DNA of 64,000 bases from Paraburkholderia atlantica (GCF_009362785.1 NZ_WHNQ01000027.1:1-64000), one strand, 5' to 3'. Positions 39,387 through 48,642 are shown, counted from the stretch's first letter. Made by a program: numbers and translations. Notes: a model not told the origin generated them from the sequence alone.

Positions 39387-40154
39387 TCAGGCCTTCGGCT
39401 CTTCCTTCGCGAGACTTGCGAGCCACGCCTCGTCGGCACGGCTCAGCATTCTGTTCTTTCTGGCCTTCACGATCAGATCTGGCCGTTTGTTCAACGTGTT
39501 GCGCAGCGCTTCGCGCCGCCGCCACGCTTCGATTTCCGCATGATGGCCGCCGAGCAGCACATCGGGCACCCGCACACCCTCGTATTCCTCGGGGCGCGTG
39601 TAGTGCGGACAATCGAGCAGCACGTCGACGAAGCTATCCTGCACAGCCGACTGCGAGTCGTTCAGCACGCCAGGCAACTGACGCACGACCGCATCCATCA
39701 ACGCCATCGCGGGCAGCTCGCCGCCCGACAGCACGAAGTCGCCAAGGCTGACTTCCTCGTCGACGACACGGTCGAGCAGACGCTGGTCGATCGCTTCATA
39801 ACGCCCGCACAACAGGATCAGACCGGGTTCGGCCGCGAACTTCATCACGCGCTCGTGATTCAGCGTGGCGCCTTGCGGCGACATCATCACGACGCGCGAC
39901 GCGCCGATGCCCTGCTCCGACTGCGCCGCTTTCGCGGCACCGATCGCGTCTTCGAGCGGCCGGGCCAGCATGACCATGCCGGGGCCTCCGCCGTACGGCC
40001 GATCGTCGATCGTGCGGTAGTTGTCGGTCGTGAAATCGCGAGGATTCCACGTACGCAACCCATAACGCTGCTGCTTTGCGGCCCGGCTAGTGATACCCCA
40101 GTCGGTCAGCGCGCGGAACATTTCTGGAAAGAGCGTCACGACATCGAACTGCAT
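39387..40154 (-). CDS. trmD: tRNA (guanine-N1-)-methyltransferase
   Basis: A 255-residue SPOUT methyltransferase making m1G37 in tRNA. Present are MQFDVVTLFPEMF, the TIDDRPYGGGPGMVM motif, LLCGRYEAIDQR and the trefoil-knot block GDFVLSGGELPAMALMDAV. The ATG at 40154 is the family start; GGGGAG precedes it. A gap of 148 bp separates it from rplS. Confidence 0.97.
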   Translation of the reverse strand: MQFDVVTLFPEMFRALTDWGITSRAAKQQRYGLRTWNPRDFTTDNYRTIDDRPYGGGPGMVMLARPLEDAIGAAKAAQSEQGIGASRVVMMSPQGATLNHERVMKFAAEPGLILLCGRYEAIDQRLLDRVVDEEVSLGDFVLSGGELPAMALMDAVVRQLPGVLNDSQSAVQDSFVDVLLDCPHYTRPEEYEGVRVPDVLLGGHHAEIEAWRRREALRNTLNKRPDLIVKARKNRMLSRADEAWLASLAKEEPKA

Positions 40155-40179
40155 CGCTCTCCCCACTCAACGATAGATT

Positions 40180-40914
40180 TCAATAGCCAGCTTCCCAGTC
40201 GACGACAATTTGCTTTGCCGCCTGGTCCACCGTTTTGACAAAGACGCCGACGAACGGGATCAAACGCTCGCCTGCGACCGGCTTGCCGTTTTTATCGGTA
40301 GACGGATATTCGATGCGCAGCACCGACTGCGCGCCGTTGTCGATCATGCTGGCGACCTTACCGAGGTTGAGCCCGGCGAGATTCACCACGTCCAGGCCGA
40401 TCAGATCGACCCAGTAGAATTCGTCGGCTTCGAGCGCCGGAAATTCGCTACGGCTGATGTACACGCGAGAGCCGCGCAAACCCAGCGCCACATCGCGGTC
40501 AGCGACACCACCCAGACGGGCGACCACGCTGTCGCTATGCGTTTTGGCCTGCAAGGATGGCGTCGACTTGCGCTCCTGGCCTCTCAGCAGCCACCAGCGC
40601 TTCGCGCTCAGCAAGGCGTCGCCACCCTGCCCGGCATCCGCATGCGCGGCCACCTTGACCCAGCCTTTGAGACCATAAGCATCGACGATTGCGCCGACTT
40701 CGACCGCATCGGCCGGCCAGCTTGCCGCCGTTTCGGTGCGCATTTCTGCAGCTTCGGAATCGGCGTTCGCGACCTTGGCCTGCGCCTCTTTCGCCTTGCC
40801 GTCGGTCCGTTCGACCGGCTTGCGGACGAATGCACCGAACGACGCCTGACCAGACGCCTTTGCGCGCGAAGCTGCCTTGGCGCTACCAGAACTGCCGGAA
40901 TCACGCTCAGACAT
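40180..40914 (-). CDS. rimM: Ribosome maturation factor RimM with N-terminal extension
   Basis: A 244-residue 30S assembly factor that binds S19. The RimM core starts near residue 66 (PADAVEVGAIVDAYGLKGWVKV) and ends with the PRC-barrel block DEFYWVDLIGLDVVNLAGLNLGKV and LIPFVGVFV. The first 65 residues are an Ala/Ser/Lys-rich extension not found in E. coli RimM (about 182 residues) but usual in this lineage. It lies 25 bp upstream of trmD in the ribosomal operon. Confidence 0.95.
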   Translation of the reverse strand: MSERDSGSSGSAKAASRAKASGQASFGAFVRKPVERTDGKAKEAQAKVANADSEAAEMRTETAASWPADAVEVGAIVDAYGLKGWVKVAAHADAGQGGDALLSAKRWWLLRGQERKSTPSLQAKTHSDSVVARLGGVADRDVALGLRGSRVYISRSEFPALEADEFYWVDLIGLDVVNLAGLNLGKVASMIDNGAQSVLRIEYPSTDKNGKPVAGERLIPFVGVFVKTVDQAAKQIVVDWEAGY

Positions 40915-41048
40915 CGAATAACCTCGACAACAACTTCGCAGCCTGCTTTGGCGTCTGCTTCAGTAAAACAAATTGCGCATCGGACTGCTCACGCGAGTCG
41001 CGGGAGCCGCCGGCCGAACCGACGACGATACGCCTGCGGGCCGCCATA

Positions 41049-41303
41049 TTAAGCAGCCGGCTGCGCCTTTTGCGCTTCCTTCACGAGACGCTCGACGGTC
41101 GGCGACAGTTGCGCGCCAACACCTTGCCAGTACGTCAGGCGATCCTGAGCGATACGCAGGGACTCGCCCTTCGTAGCGACCGGGTTGTAGAAACCGACGC
41201 GCTCGATGAAGCGGCCGTCGCGACGGCTGCGCGAGTCGGTAGCGACGATGTTGTAGAACGGGCGCTTCTTGGAGCCGCCACGAGCCAAGCGGATGATGAC
41301 CAT
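41049..41303 (-). CDS. rpsP: 30S ribosomal protein S16
   Basis: An 84-residue small-subunit protein, first gene of rpsP-rimM-trmD-rplS. MVIIRLARGGSKKRPFYNIV, then SRSRRDGRFIERVGFYNP, is the full S16 signature. The ATG at 41303 has AAGGA upstream; the frame continuing to 41372 is leader sequence containing the promoter. Confidence 0.98.
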   Translation of the reverse strand: MVIIRLARGGSKKRPFYNIVATDSRSRRDGRFIERVGFYNPVATKGESLRIAQDRLTYWQGVGAQLSPTVERLVKEAQKAQPAA

Positions 41304-41348
41304 ACTAGAATCCTTGAAAACCGGGGTTCGGAACGACTGAAACACGCG

Positions 41349-41377
41349 ATTATAGCGGGAAACCGACGCCATAACAA
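41349..41377 (-). promoter_or_regulatory. Sigma-70 promoter of the rpsP operon
   Basis: On the minus strand TTGTTA (plus 41372-41377) and TATAAT (plus 41349-41354) are separated by exactly 17 bases. The -10 ends 46 bases before the rpsP ATG. Confidence 0.85.
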
Positions 41378-41474
41378 ACGCTTACCGGGATAAACTGAGC
41401 AACCGGGCTGCACCGGCCTTCTACAAGAGGTTCGCGACCCCGCTCAAACGCCCGAAATACCTGAAGGAGTGCGT

Positions 41475-42659
41475 GTGCTACGCCAGCCGAACCTCCCGTT
41501 TCCATTCGCCTTTTTTTCCTTTTTCGTGCGCTTTGCTGGACTTTCGCGCACTCCGTGCCGCCGGATTCTCCGCGTGGCAGCGGCCGCGTTGCTCGCCGCG
41601 CAGGCGTTGACGGCAAACGCCGCGCTGCCCATCGAGAAAATCAAGCTGCCACCGGGCTTTCACATCGAGGTGTTGTCGGACGACGTGCCGAGCGCACGCG
41701 CGATGACGTTGTCGCCCAAGGGCATTCTCTACGTGGGCAGCGAGGATGGGCACGTCTATGCGCTGGAGCTGCGAAACGGCCACGTGACGGGCCGCCATGT
41801 GATCGCGTCCGGTCTGCAGATGCCAACCGGCGTAGCGTGGCGCGATGGCGCGCTGTATGTATCGGCCGTGTCGAAAATCGTGCGCTTCGATGCGATCGAC
41901 TCGCACCTGAACGATCCGCCGAAACCGGTCGTCGTCACCGACAAGCTGCCGACGGACACGCATCATGGCTGGAAATTCATCGCGTTCGGCCCGGACGGTA
42001 AGCTGTACGTGCCGCAAGGCGCGCCATGCAACATTTGCCAGAGAGATCTGGACCGCTTTGCGCTGATTGGCCGCATGGACCCCGACGGTAGCCACTACGA
42101 GGTCGTCGCGCGCGGCATCCGAAATTCGGTTGGCTTCGCATGGCACCCGGTCACCCACGAACTTTGGTTCACCGACAACGGTCGCGACCTGCTCGGCGAC
42201 GACATCCCGAGCGACAAGCTCAGCCGCGCGCCACGAGTCGGCATGAACTTCGGCTTTCCGTACTGTCACGGCGGCGACACGCCCGACCCGGAGTTCGGCA
42301 AGGATCATCCGTGCAGCGAATTCACGCCGCCCGTGGTCAAGCTTGGCGCGCACGTGGCGGCGCTTGGCATGCGCTTCTACGACGGCCCGATGTTTCCAGC
42401 CGACTACCGCAACAGCATCTTCATCGCCGAGCACGGCTCGTGGAACCGCAGCAAGAAGGTCGGCTACCGCGTCGTGCGCGTGATCACCGACCCTGACGGC
42501 AGCCACGCGCGCCAGCAAGTCTTTGCCGAAGGCTGGCTGCAACCCGGCGAATCGGTCTGGGGCCGTCCCGCCGACGTGCTGCCGCTGCCGGACGGTTCGC
42601 TGCTGATCAGCGACGATACCGCCGGCGCGATCTATCGCGTCACATATTCGGCGCCGTAG
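41475..42659 (+). CDS. PQQ-dependent sugar/sorbosone dehydrogenase-like exported protein
   Basis: A six-bladed beta-propeller oxidoreductase of the soluble glucose/L-sorbosone dehydrogenase type, 394 residues from GTG 41475. This start has AAGGAG at 41464-41469, five bases upstream; GTG 41469 is part of that site. The signal peptide ends near ANAALP. Family motifs are GLQMPTGVAWRDGALYV, HHGWKFIAFGPDGKLYV, RNSVGFAWHPVTHELWFTDN and GMNFGFPYCHGGD. A CNIC motif in the middle is unusual. It should oxidise a sugar or aldehyde in the periplasm with PQQ; the substrate is unknown. Confidence 0.87.
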   Translation: MLRQPNLPFPFAFFSFFVRFAGLSRTPCRRILRVAAAALLAAQALTANAALPIEKIKLPPGFHIEVLSDDVPSARAMTLSPKGILYVGSEDGHVYALELRNGHVTGRHVIASGLQMPTGVAWRDGALYVSAVSKIVRFDAIDSHLNDPPKPVVVTDKLPTDTHHGWKFIAFGPDGKLYVPQGAPCNICQRDLDRFALIGRMDPDGSHYEVVARGIRNSVGFAWHPVTHELWFTDNGRDLLGDDIPSDKLSRAPRVGMNFGFPYCHGGDTPDPEFGKDHPCSEFTPPVVKLGAHVAALGMRFYDGPMFPADYRNSIFIAEHGSWNRSKKVGYRVVRVITDPDGSHARQQVFAEGWLQPGESVWGRPADVLPLPDGSLLISDDTAGAIYRVTYSAP

Positions 42660-42855
42660 CGCGCGGATGCACGGATGTCCGGCTGAGCGGCCCCACTCAT
42701 CTGCAGCCAGGTGTGGCGCATCCCGCCGCCCGCTTTCATCGCAGGCGCCGGCCCTCAACGTGACCGCCCGCCCGTCGCAGGCGTAGAATGCGCGTCGGTC
42801 CGCGCCCTGCGGCGCGCCGCTCCTTTCGACCGCCTGTCACTCTGCCCAAGCGTTC

Positions 42856-43323
42856 ATGTCCACCGTTGCCCCGACCTCCCCGCGCTTCAGATCCAAAACG
42901 CTCACCGCCGCGTTGGCCTTCCTGTTCGGCAGCCTCGGCGCCCATCGCTTCTATCTGTATGGCATGCGGGACATCTTCGGCTGGGCCCATCTGCTCGGCA
43001 CGCTGATCGGCATTCCCGGCGTGATGCTGCTGATCGCGACCGAGCGCGGGTCGGTCCCAGGCTGGGCGCTCGCGTCGATTGGCGCGGTTTCGCTGTTCGC
43101 GGCGTTTCTGGCCGCGCTCGTCTACGGGCTGCGTCCGGATGAGAAATGGGATGCGCAATTCAACGCCCACACGCAACGCAAAAGCCGCTCAGGCTGGACG
43201 GTGATTTTCGTCGTGATCTTTTCGCTGCTGATCGGTGCGTTTCTACTGATGACCGGTCTCGCGCTTGCGTTTCAGACCTACTTCGAAAGTCAGGTTGAGG
43301 CGGCCAAAGCGATTTCGCAGTAA
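42856..43323 (+). CDS. TM2 domain membrane protein
   Basis: A 155-residue membrane protein with four hydrophobic segments. The first part matches the TM2 domain: KTLTAALAFLFGSLGAHRFY followed by LYGMRDIFGWAHLLG, with the conserved GAHRFYLG-like turn. Two further helices follow, separated by a polar loop with DEKWDAQFNAHTQRKSRSG. Function is unknown; TM2 proteins occur singly in many bacteria. It is flanked by the sugar dehydrogenase and the convergent radical SAM gene. Confidence 0.85.
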   Translation: MSTVAPTSPRFRSKTLTAALAFLFGSLGAHRFYLYGMRDIFGWAHLLGTLIGIPGVMLLIATERGSVPGWALASIGAVSLFAAFLAALVYGLRPDEKWDAQFNAHTQRKSRSGWTVIFVVIFSLLIGAFLLMTGLALAFQTYFESQVEAAKAISQ

Positions 43324-43358
43324 CGCCCCGTAGCGGGACCAGCAAGCATTCCCTCGCG

Positions 43359-44510
43359 CTAGAAAAGCCTAAGTTGCGGATTGTCGCGCGCCGGTGCGCT
43401 TGCCTGCTGGGTGCGCGGCGAGTCGATCCGGCGAAACTGCGACATGTCGAGAATGCCGCGGTCGCGCCCGCTCAGCCCTAACCGGCGCACGGCTTTGTGA
43501 AAGCGCTGCCTGAGCAGATCCGCCCATAAGCCCTCTCCCTTCATGCGGGTCGAGAACGACGAGTCGTAATCCTTGCCGCCCCGCATGTCGTGCACACGGT
43601 TCATCACGCGCTCGGCCCGATCCGGGAAATGTGCGCTCAGCCAATCCTTGAACAGAGGCGCGACCTCCCACGGTAACCGCAACACGATATAGCTCGCGTT
43701 GCTGGCGCCCGCTTCCGCGCACGCGTCGAGCACGCGCTCCATGTCCGGCTCGGTGACGAAAGGGATCAACGGCGCGATGCTGACGCCGACCGGTATGCCC
43801 GCCTCACTGAGCGTTCGGATCGTGCGCAGCCGACGCGACGGCGTGGCCGCGCGCGGTTCGAGCGTGCGGGCGATGTCGGCGTCCAGCGTGGTGATGGTGA
43901 TCGCCGCCATGAATTGCCCGCGCTCCGCCATCGCCGCGAGCAGGTCGATGTCGCGCTCGATCAGCGACGATTTGGTGATCGCCGCGAACGGGTGATTGCG
44001 CTCGCTGAGCACTTCGATCACCCGACGTGTAAGTCGCAAGTCGCGTTCGGCCGGCTGCCATGCGTCGGTCGCGACGCCGAGCGCGATCGGCTCGGGCACA
44101 TAGGATTTCTTCGACAGTTCCCGCTCGAGCAGTTCGGGCGCGTTGATCTTCGCGTAGATGCGGCTTTCGAAATCGAGCCCCGGCGACAAACCCAAATAGC
44201 TGTGCGTGGGCCGCGCGAAGCAATAGATGCAACCGTGCTCGCAACCGCGATACGGATTCAGCGACACATTGAACGGAATGTCCGGCGACGCGTTGCGTGT
44301 GAGGATGGTTTTCGCGCGCTCCTCGAACACCTGTGTGCGCAGAACCTTCGGCTCGCCGTCTTCGTCGGCCGCCTGCCAGCCGTCATCGACGGCCTCGCGC
44401 TGGTCGACTTCGTAGCGGCCTTGCAGATTCGTGACTGCACCGCGCCCCTTGCGAGGCGCCTGCGGCGCGATCGGAAATTCGGGAATGTCAGGGGTGTCGG
44501 GGTCATCCAC
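43359..44510 (-). CDS. PA0069-family radical SAM protein, behind a LexA box
   Basis: A radical SAM enzyme of 383 residues from GTG 44510 (401 from TTG 44564). The [4Fe-4S] motif CEHGCIYCFARP (CxxxCxxC) follows SLNPYRG, as in the PA0069/Rv2578c group, which is related to spore photoproduct lyase. Other blocks are GVATDAWQPAERDLRLTR, ITKSSLIERDIDLL, ITITTLDADIARTLEPRA and SIAPLIPFVTEPDMERVL. Its substrate is unknown. A perfect LexA-type site lies at 44570-44585, so SOS control and a DNA-repair role are likely. The GTG is preferred because a start at 44564 would leave no leader after that promoter, and family members begin near it. Confidence 0.88.
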   Translation of the reverse strand: MDDPDTPDIPEFPIAPQAPRKGRGAVTNLQGRYEVDQREAVDDGWQAADEDGEPKVLRTQVFEERAKTILTRNASPDIPFNVSLNPYRGCEHGCIYCFARPTHSYLGLSPGLDFESRIYAKINAPELLERELSKKSYVPEPIALGVATDAWQPAERDLRLTRRVIEVLSERNHPFAAITKSSLIERDIDLLAAMAERGQFMAAITITTLDADIARTLEPRAATPSRRLRTIRTLSEAGIPVGVSIAPLIPFVTEPDMERVLDACAEAGASNASYIVLRLPWEVAPLFKDWLSAHFPDRAERVMNRVHDMRGGKDYDSSFSTRMKGEGLWADLLRQRFHKAVRRLGLSGRDRGILDMSQFRRIDSPRTQQASAPARDNPQLRLF

Positions 44511-44569
44511 GGCGGGCCACGCAAAGCAAACGCAAACAGGAAGCGCCAAAGGAAAACGGCGCAAAACAC

Positions 44570-44585
44570 CTGTATAAATATACAG
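44570..44585 (-). promoter_or_regulatory. LexA (SOS) box upstream of the radical SAM gene
   Basis: CTGT-ATAAATAT-ACAG is a perfect match to CTGT-N8-ACAG, the LexA consensus shared by gamma- and betaproteobacteria, with an AT-only centre as in the best E. coli sites. It lies 60 bases before the GTG start and overlaps likely -10 sequence. Confidence 0.85.
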
Positions 44586-44657
44586 TGTTTACGCCGTTTG
44601 TCGAGCACTTCGTTGCCCGCGAGATGCGCGATGAGCCCCCGTCAGCGATCAAGGCAC

Positions 44658-45146
44658 TTAGTCGGTCACCGCGATGGTCAGCGTCTCCTTGATTTCCTCC
44701 ATCACCACATAGCTCTTCGACTGCACCGCCCCCGGCAACTGCAGCAGGATGTCGCCGAGCAACTTGCGGTAGTCGGCCATTTCGCCGATGCGCGCCTTGA
44801 TCAGATAGTCGAAATCGCCCGACACGAGGTGGCACTCGAGCACCTCGGGAATCTTCTGCACCTCGCGCCGAAACTGGTCGAACATGTTGCCGCTCTTGTG
44901 GTCGAGCGTGATCTCGACGAACACCAGCAGCGCCGCGCCCAGCTCGGCCGGGTTCACCCGTGCGTAGTAGCCGGTGATCACGCCGTCGCGCTCCATCCGC
45001 TTGACGCGCTCGATGCACGGCGTCACCGACAAACCGACCCGTTCCGCCAGGTCCTTCATCGCCATACGGCCGTCTTGCTGCAGGAGCCGCAGGATCTTGT
45101 GATCGAGCTTATCGAGAGCCCGCACGGGATGGCGCTGGGTACGCAT
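44658..45146 (-). CDS. Lrp/AsnC family regulator divergent from dadA
   Basis: A 162-residue leucine-responsive regulator. The helix-turn-helix is LDHKILRLLQQDGRMAMKDL with AERVGLSVTPCIERVKRMER, and the C-terminal RAM effector domain runs from LVFVEITLDHK to MEEIKETLTIAVTD. This is close to Lrp/BkdR-type activators of amino-acid breakdown. It is divergent from dadA, with an inverted repeat between them (45195-45219), so it very likely controls dadA in response to an amino acid such as alanine or leucine. Confidence 0.94.
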   Translation of the reverse strand: MRTQRHPVRALDKLDHKILRLLQQDGRMAMKDLAERVGLSVTPCIERVKRMERDGVITGYYARVNPAELGAALLVFVEITLDHKSGNMFDQFRREVQKIPEVLECHLVSGDFDYLIKARIGEMADYRKLLGDILLQLPGAVQSKSYVVMEEIKETLTIAVTD

Positions 45147-45194
45147 AGTGTTTTTGCTGAAAATGATGAAAATACGATAACAAAACCTGCTTCA

Positions 45195-45219
45195 CTGTTA
45201 ATAGTATAGCGATTAACAC
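45195..45219. promoter_or_regulatory. Inverted repeat between lrp-like gene and dadA
   Basis: CTGTTAAT at 45195-45202 faces ATTAACACT at 45212-45220 across nine bases; GTTAAT/ATTAAC is the perfect core. It sits in an AT-rich stretch 50 bp before the lrp-like start and about 110 bp before dadA. It is a good candidate for the Lrp-type operator of both genes. Confidence 0.55.
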
Positions 45220-45326
45220 TGGGCGGACGGCATTTCACCTCACGTTGCAGCTCGTTGAATCGAATCAGATCGAATCCAGCGACGCGCGCCTTGCCCTCAC
45301 TCAATTTTTGGATATCTGGAGCAGCT

Positions 45327-46613
45327 ATGCGAGTCGTCGTTTTGGGCAGTGGCGTCGTCGGTGTAACGAGCGCGTATTACCTCGCGCGCGCCGGTCACGA
45401 AGTGACCGTCATCGATCGCGAGGCCGGCCCGGCGCTCGAAACCAGTTTCGCCAATGCGGGCCAGATCTCGCCGGGCTACGCGTCGCCATGGGCGGCGCCG
45501 GGTGTGCCGCTGAAGGCCGTCAAGTGGATGTTCCAGAAACACGCGCCGCTCGCGATCCGCCTCGACGGCACCGCGTTCCAGTTGCAATGGATGTGGCAGA
45601 TGCTGCAGAACTGCACGGCGCCGCGCTATGCGGTGAACAAGGGCCGCATGGTGCGGCTCGCCGAATACAGCCGCGACTGCCTGCAGGCGCTGCGCGCCGA
45701 CACCGGCATCCAGTACGAAGGCCGCACCGGCGGCACGCTGCAGGTATTTCGCACGCAGCAGCAGTTCGACGGCGCCGCGAAAGACATCGCCGTGCTGCAG
45801 GAAGCCAACGTGCCGTACGAACTGCTGACGGCTGACCAGCTCGGCAAGGCCGAACCGGCGCTCGCGGCGGTGTCGCACAAGCTCACCGGCGGCCTGCGCC
45901 TGCCCGGCGACGAAACCGGCGACTGCCAGATGTTCACGACGCGCCTCGCGGCGCTCGCCGAGCAGTTGGGCGTCAAGTTCCGCTACAACACGCCGATCGA
46001 CGCGCTCGCGATGGCCGGTGGCCGGATCGCCGGCGTGCAGTGCGGCGGCGAACTCGTGCGCGCGGACTCGTTCGTGGTCGCGCTCGGCTCGTACTCGACG
46101 CGCTTCCTCGATGGCATCGTGAAGATTCCGGTCTATCCGCTGAAGGGCTATTCGATCACCGCGCCGATCGTCGACGCGACTGCGGCGCCGGTATCGACCG
46201 TGCTCGACGAGACCTACAAGATCGCGATCACGCGCTTCGATGACCGGATTCGCGTCGGCGGCATGGCCGAGGTCGTCGGCTTCGACAAGTCACTGCGCGA
46301 GGCGCGCCGCAAGACGCTCGAGCTTTCGGTGAACGACCTGTTCCCGGGTGGCGGCGACACGTCGAAGGCGACGTTCTGGACCGGTCTGCGGCCGATGACG
46401 CCGGATAGCACGCCGATCGTCGGCCGCACGCCACTGCCGAACCTGTTCCTGAACACCGGCCACGGCACGCTTGGCTGGACGATGTCGTGCGGCTCGGGCC
46501 AACTGCTTGCCGACCTGATGTCGGGCAAGCAGCCGGCGATTCGCGCGGACGATCTGTCGGTGCATCGCTATCTCGGCGAGACCGCGGGCGAACATCGGCC
46601 GGCGTATGCGTGA
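45327..46613 (+). CDS. dadA: D-amino acid dehydrogenase small subunit
   Basis: A 428-residue FAD-dependent dehydrogenase that oxidises D-amino acids, mainly D-alanine, to the 2-oxo acid and ammonia, passing electrons to the respiratory chain. The dinucleotide motif VVVLGSGVVGVTSAYYLARAGH starts the protein; ETSFANAGQISPGYASPWAAPG, IPVYPLKGYSIT and TGHGTLGWTMSCGSG are DadA signatures. TGGAGC precedes the ATG. The divergent Lrp-type gene is the expected regulator. A dadX racemase does not follow; a terminator does. Confidence 0.96.
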   Translation: MRVVVLGSGVVGVTSAYYLARAGHEVTVIDREAGPALETSFANAGQISPGYASPWAAPGVPLKAVKWMFQKHAPLAIRLDGTAFQLQWMWQMLQNCTAPRYAVNKGRMVRLAEYSRDCLQALRADTGIQYEGRTGGTLQVFRTQQQFDGAAKDIAVLQEANVPYELLTADQLGKAEPALAAVSHKLTGGLRLPGDETGDCQMFTTRLAALAEQLGVKFRYNTPIDALAMAGGRIAGVQCGGELVRADSFVVALGSYSTRFLDGIVKIPVYPLKGYSITAPIVDATAAPVSTVLDETYKIAITRFDDRIRVGGMAEVVGFDKSLREARRKTLELSVNDLFPGGGDTSKATFWTGLRPMTPDSTPIVGRTPLPNLFLNTGHGTLGWTMSCGSGQLLADLMSGKQPAIRADDLSVHRYLGETAGEHRPAYA

Positions 46614-46677
46614 GTTCGAGTGCGTGCGGTGACGTGGCCCCGCCCGCACAGCGCACGCGGCAACAAAAAGCAGCAGT

Positions 46678-46715
46678 AAAAGCAAACGGCGCCCCGCGAG
46701 GCGCCGTTTGCTTTT
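46678..46715. terminator. Bidirectional terminator between dadA and the acyl-CoA dehydrogenase
   Basis: A 16-bp perfect stem, AAAAGCAAACGGCGCC (46678-46693) with GGCGCCGTTTGCTTTT (46700-46715), loop CCGCGA. It ends both convergent transcripts. Confidence 0.94.
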
Positions 46716-46754
46716 CAATGTGCCGCCGCGCTCGCGACGGGCATCAACGCATGC

Positions 46755-48545
46755 TCAGAACTGGTCTTCCGACAGAGCCAGCACACCCTCGCCACCCTTC
46801 GCGCTGACGATCGACACTTCGAGCGCGGCCGCCTGTGGCAGCACATGCTCGGCGTAAAACCGTGCAGTTGCAATCTTCGCGTCATGAAACGCGGGGTCCT
46901 CGTCGCGCCTCGCCGCCGCGGCGAGCTGCGCACGCGCCATCTGCCAGCCGCCCAACACGATGCCCGCGAGCTTCAGATAAGGGACGCTGCCCGCGAACAC
47001 CGCATTCGGATCGCTCTTCGCATTCGCGACAACGAAATCGACGACCGCGCCAAGCGCACGCTGCCCTTGCGCGAGCTGTGTGCGCATCGACGCGAACGCC
47101 GCGCCCTGCTGCGCGCCGAGCGCTTCAACCGTTTCGGCGATGCCAGCCAGCAGTTCCTGCGCGACCTTGCCGCCGTCGCGCAGCGTCTTGCGACCGATCA
47201 GGTCGTTGGCCTGGATCGCGGTCGTGCCTTCATAGATCGGCAGAATGCGCGCGTCGCGGTAGTACTGCGCGGCGCCGGTTTCCTCGATGAAGCCCATGCC
47301 GCCATGCACCTGTACACCCAGGCTCGTCACGTCGATCGACAGTTCCGTGCTCCATCCCTTCACGATCGGCACCAGGTATTCGTAGATCGCCTGATGCTTC
47401 GCGCGCGTAGCGTCGTCCGGATGACGATGCGCGATATCGCAGTGCGAGGCCGCGACGTACGCGAGCGCGCGCGACGCCTCGGTCAGGCTGCGCATCGTCG
47501 ACAGCATGCGGCGCACGTCCGGGTGCTGGATGATCGCGACCGACTGCTTCGCGGAGCCATCCACCGGACGGCTCTGCACGCGCTCCTTCGCATACGCGAC
47601 CGCCTTCTGATATGCGCGATCCGAGATCGCGACTCCTTGCATGCCGACCGCGAAACGCGCGGCGTTCATCATGATGAACATGTATTCGAGGCCGCGATTC
47701 TCTTCACCGATCAGCTGACCCAGCGCGCCGCCGTGATCGCCGAACTGCAGCACCGCTGTCGGGCTCGCCTTGATGCCGAGCTTGTGCTCGATCGACACGC
47801 AATGCACGTCGTTGCGCTCGCCGAGCGAGCCGTCCTCGTTGACGAGAAACTTCGGCACGAGGAACAGCGAAATGCCCTTCACACCATCGGGCGCGTCAGG
47901 CGTGCGCGCAAGAACGAGATGGACGATGTTCTTCGCCATGTCGTGCTCGCCCCACGTAATGAAAATCTTCGTGCCGAACAGCTTGAACGAACCGTCGCCC
48001 TGCGGCTCGGCGCGGGTGCGTACCAGCGCGAGATCGGAGCCCGCCTGCGGCTCGGTCAGGTTCATCGTGCCGGTCCATTCGCCCGAGATCAGCTTCGGCA
48101 CGAAGGTCTGTTTCTGCGCTTCGCTGCCGGCAGTCAATAGTGCTTCGATCGCGCCGTCGGTCAGCAAAGGACACAACGCGAACGACAGATTGGACGCGTT
48201 GAGCATTTCGACGCATGGCGTCCCGATCAGCTTCGGCAGCCCCTGCCCTTCATAGTCGAGCGGATGCTGCACGCCCTGCCAGCCGCCCGCGGCGAACTGG
48301 CGGAAGGCGTCGCTAAAACCGGGCGTCGCGGTGACGACGCCATCCTTCCAGCTGCTCGGGTTGCGATCGCCGTCGACGTTTAGCGGCGCGAGCACTTCGC
48401 CACATAGTTTCGCCGACTCTTCGAGCACGGCCCGCGCCGTGTCGAGGTTCGCGTCTTCGAAGCCGGGCAGCTTCGCGATGTCTTCGAGTCCGGCCAGTTC
48501 TTTCATCACGAACAGCATGTCCTTGATGGGCGCCGTATAGCTCAT
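46755..48545 (-). CDS. Acyl-CoA dehydrogenase, DmdC-like long form
   Basis: A 596-residue flavoenzyme of the long acyl-CoA dehydrogenase group that includes 3-methylmercaptopropionyl-CoA dehydrogenase (DmdC). FAD/substrate blocks are TGTMNLTEPQAGSDLALVRT and GTKIFITWGEHDM, then EHKLGIKASPTAVLQF; the catalytic Glu is in LPIYEGTTAIQANDL. An extra C-terminal domain of about 130 residues gives the long form. It lies directly downstream of etfBA, its electron acceptor, but with a terminator between. The acyl substrate is unknown. Confidence 0.93.
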   Translation of the reverse strand: MSYTAPIKDMLFVMKELAGLEDIAKLPGFEDANLDTARAVLEESAKLCGEVLAPLNVDGDRNPSSWKDGVVTATPGFSDAFRQFAAGGWQGVQHPLDYEGQGLPKLIGTPCVEMLNASNLSFALCPLLTDGAIEALLTAGSEAQKQTFVPKLISGEWTGTMNLTEPQAGSDLALVRTRAEPQGDGSFKLFGTKIFITWGEHDMAKNIVHLVLARTPDAPDGVKGISLFLVPKFLVNEDGSLGERNDVHCVSIEHKLGIKASPTAVLQFGDHGGALGQLIGEENRGLEYMFIMMNAARFAVGMQGVAISDRAYQKAVAYAKERVQSRPVDGSAKQSVAIIQHPDVRRMLSTMRSLTEASRALAYVAASHCDIAHRHPDDATRAKHQAIYEYLVPIVKGWSTELSIDVTSLGVQVHGGMGFIEETGAAQYYRDARILPIYEGTTAIQANDLIGRKTLRDGGKVAQELLAGIAETVEALGAQQGAAFASMRTQLAQGQRALGAVVDFVVANAKSDPNAVFAGSVPYLKLAGIVLGGWQMARAQLAAAARRDEDPAFHDAKIATARFYAEHVLPQAAALEVSIVSAKGGEGVLALSEDQF

Positions 48546-48568
48546 TTCGGTTCTCCTCCCTTGATATG

Positions 48569-48605
48569 AAAAAAGGGCGCGGGACTTGGTCGGTCCTGCG
48601 CCCTT
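48569..48605 (-). terminator. Terminator of etfBA
   Basis: On the minus strand AAGGGCGC pairs with GCGCCCTT (plus 48598-48605 and 48573-48580), with an inner stem including G-T pairs, followed by a six-T run (plus A-run 48569-48574). It lies about 40 bp beyond the etfA stop. Confidence 0.85.
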
Positions 48606-48642
48606 CGCTTGCTTTCGGCGGCCTCTTCAGCCGCCGCGGCGC

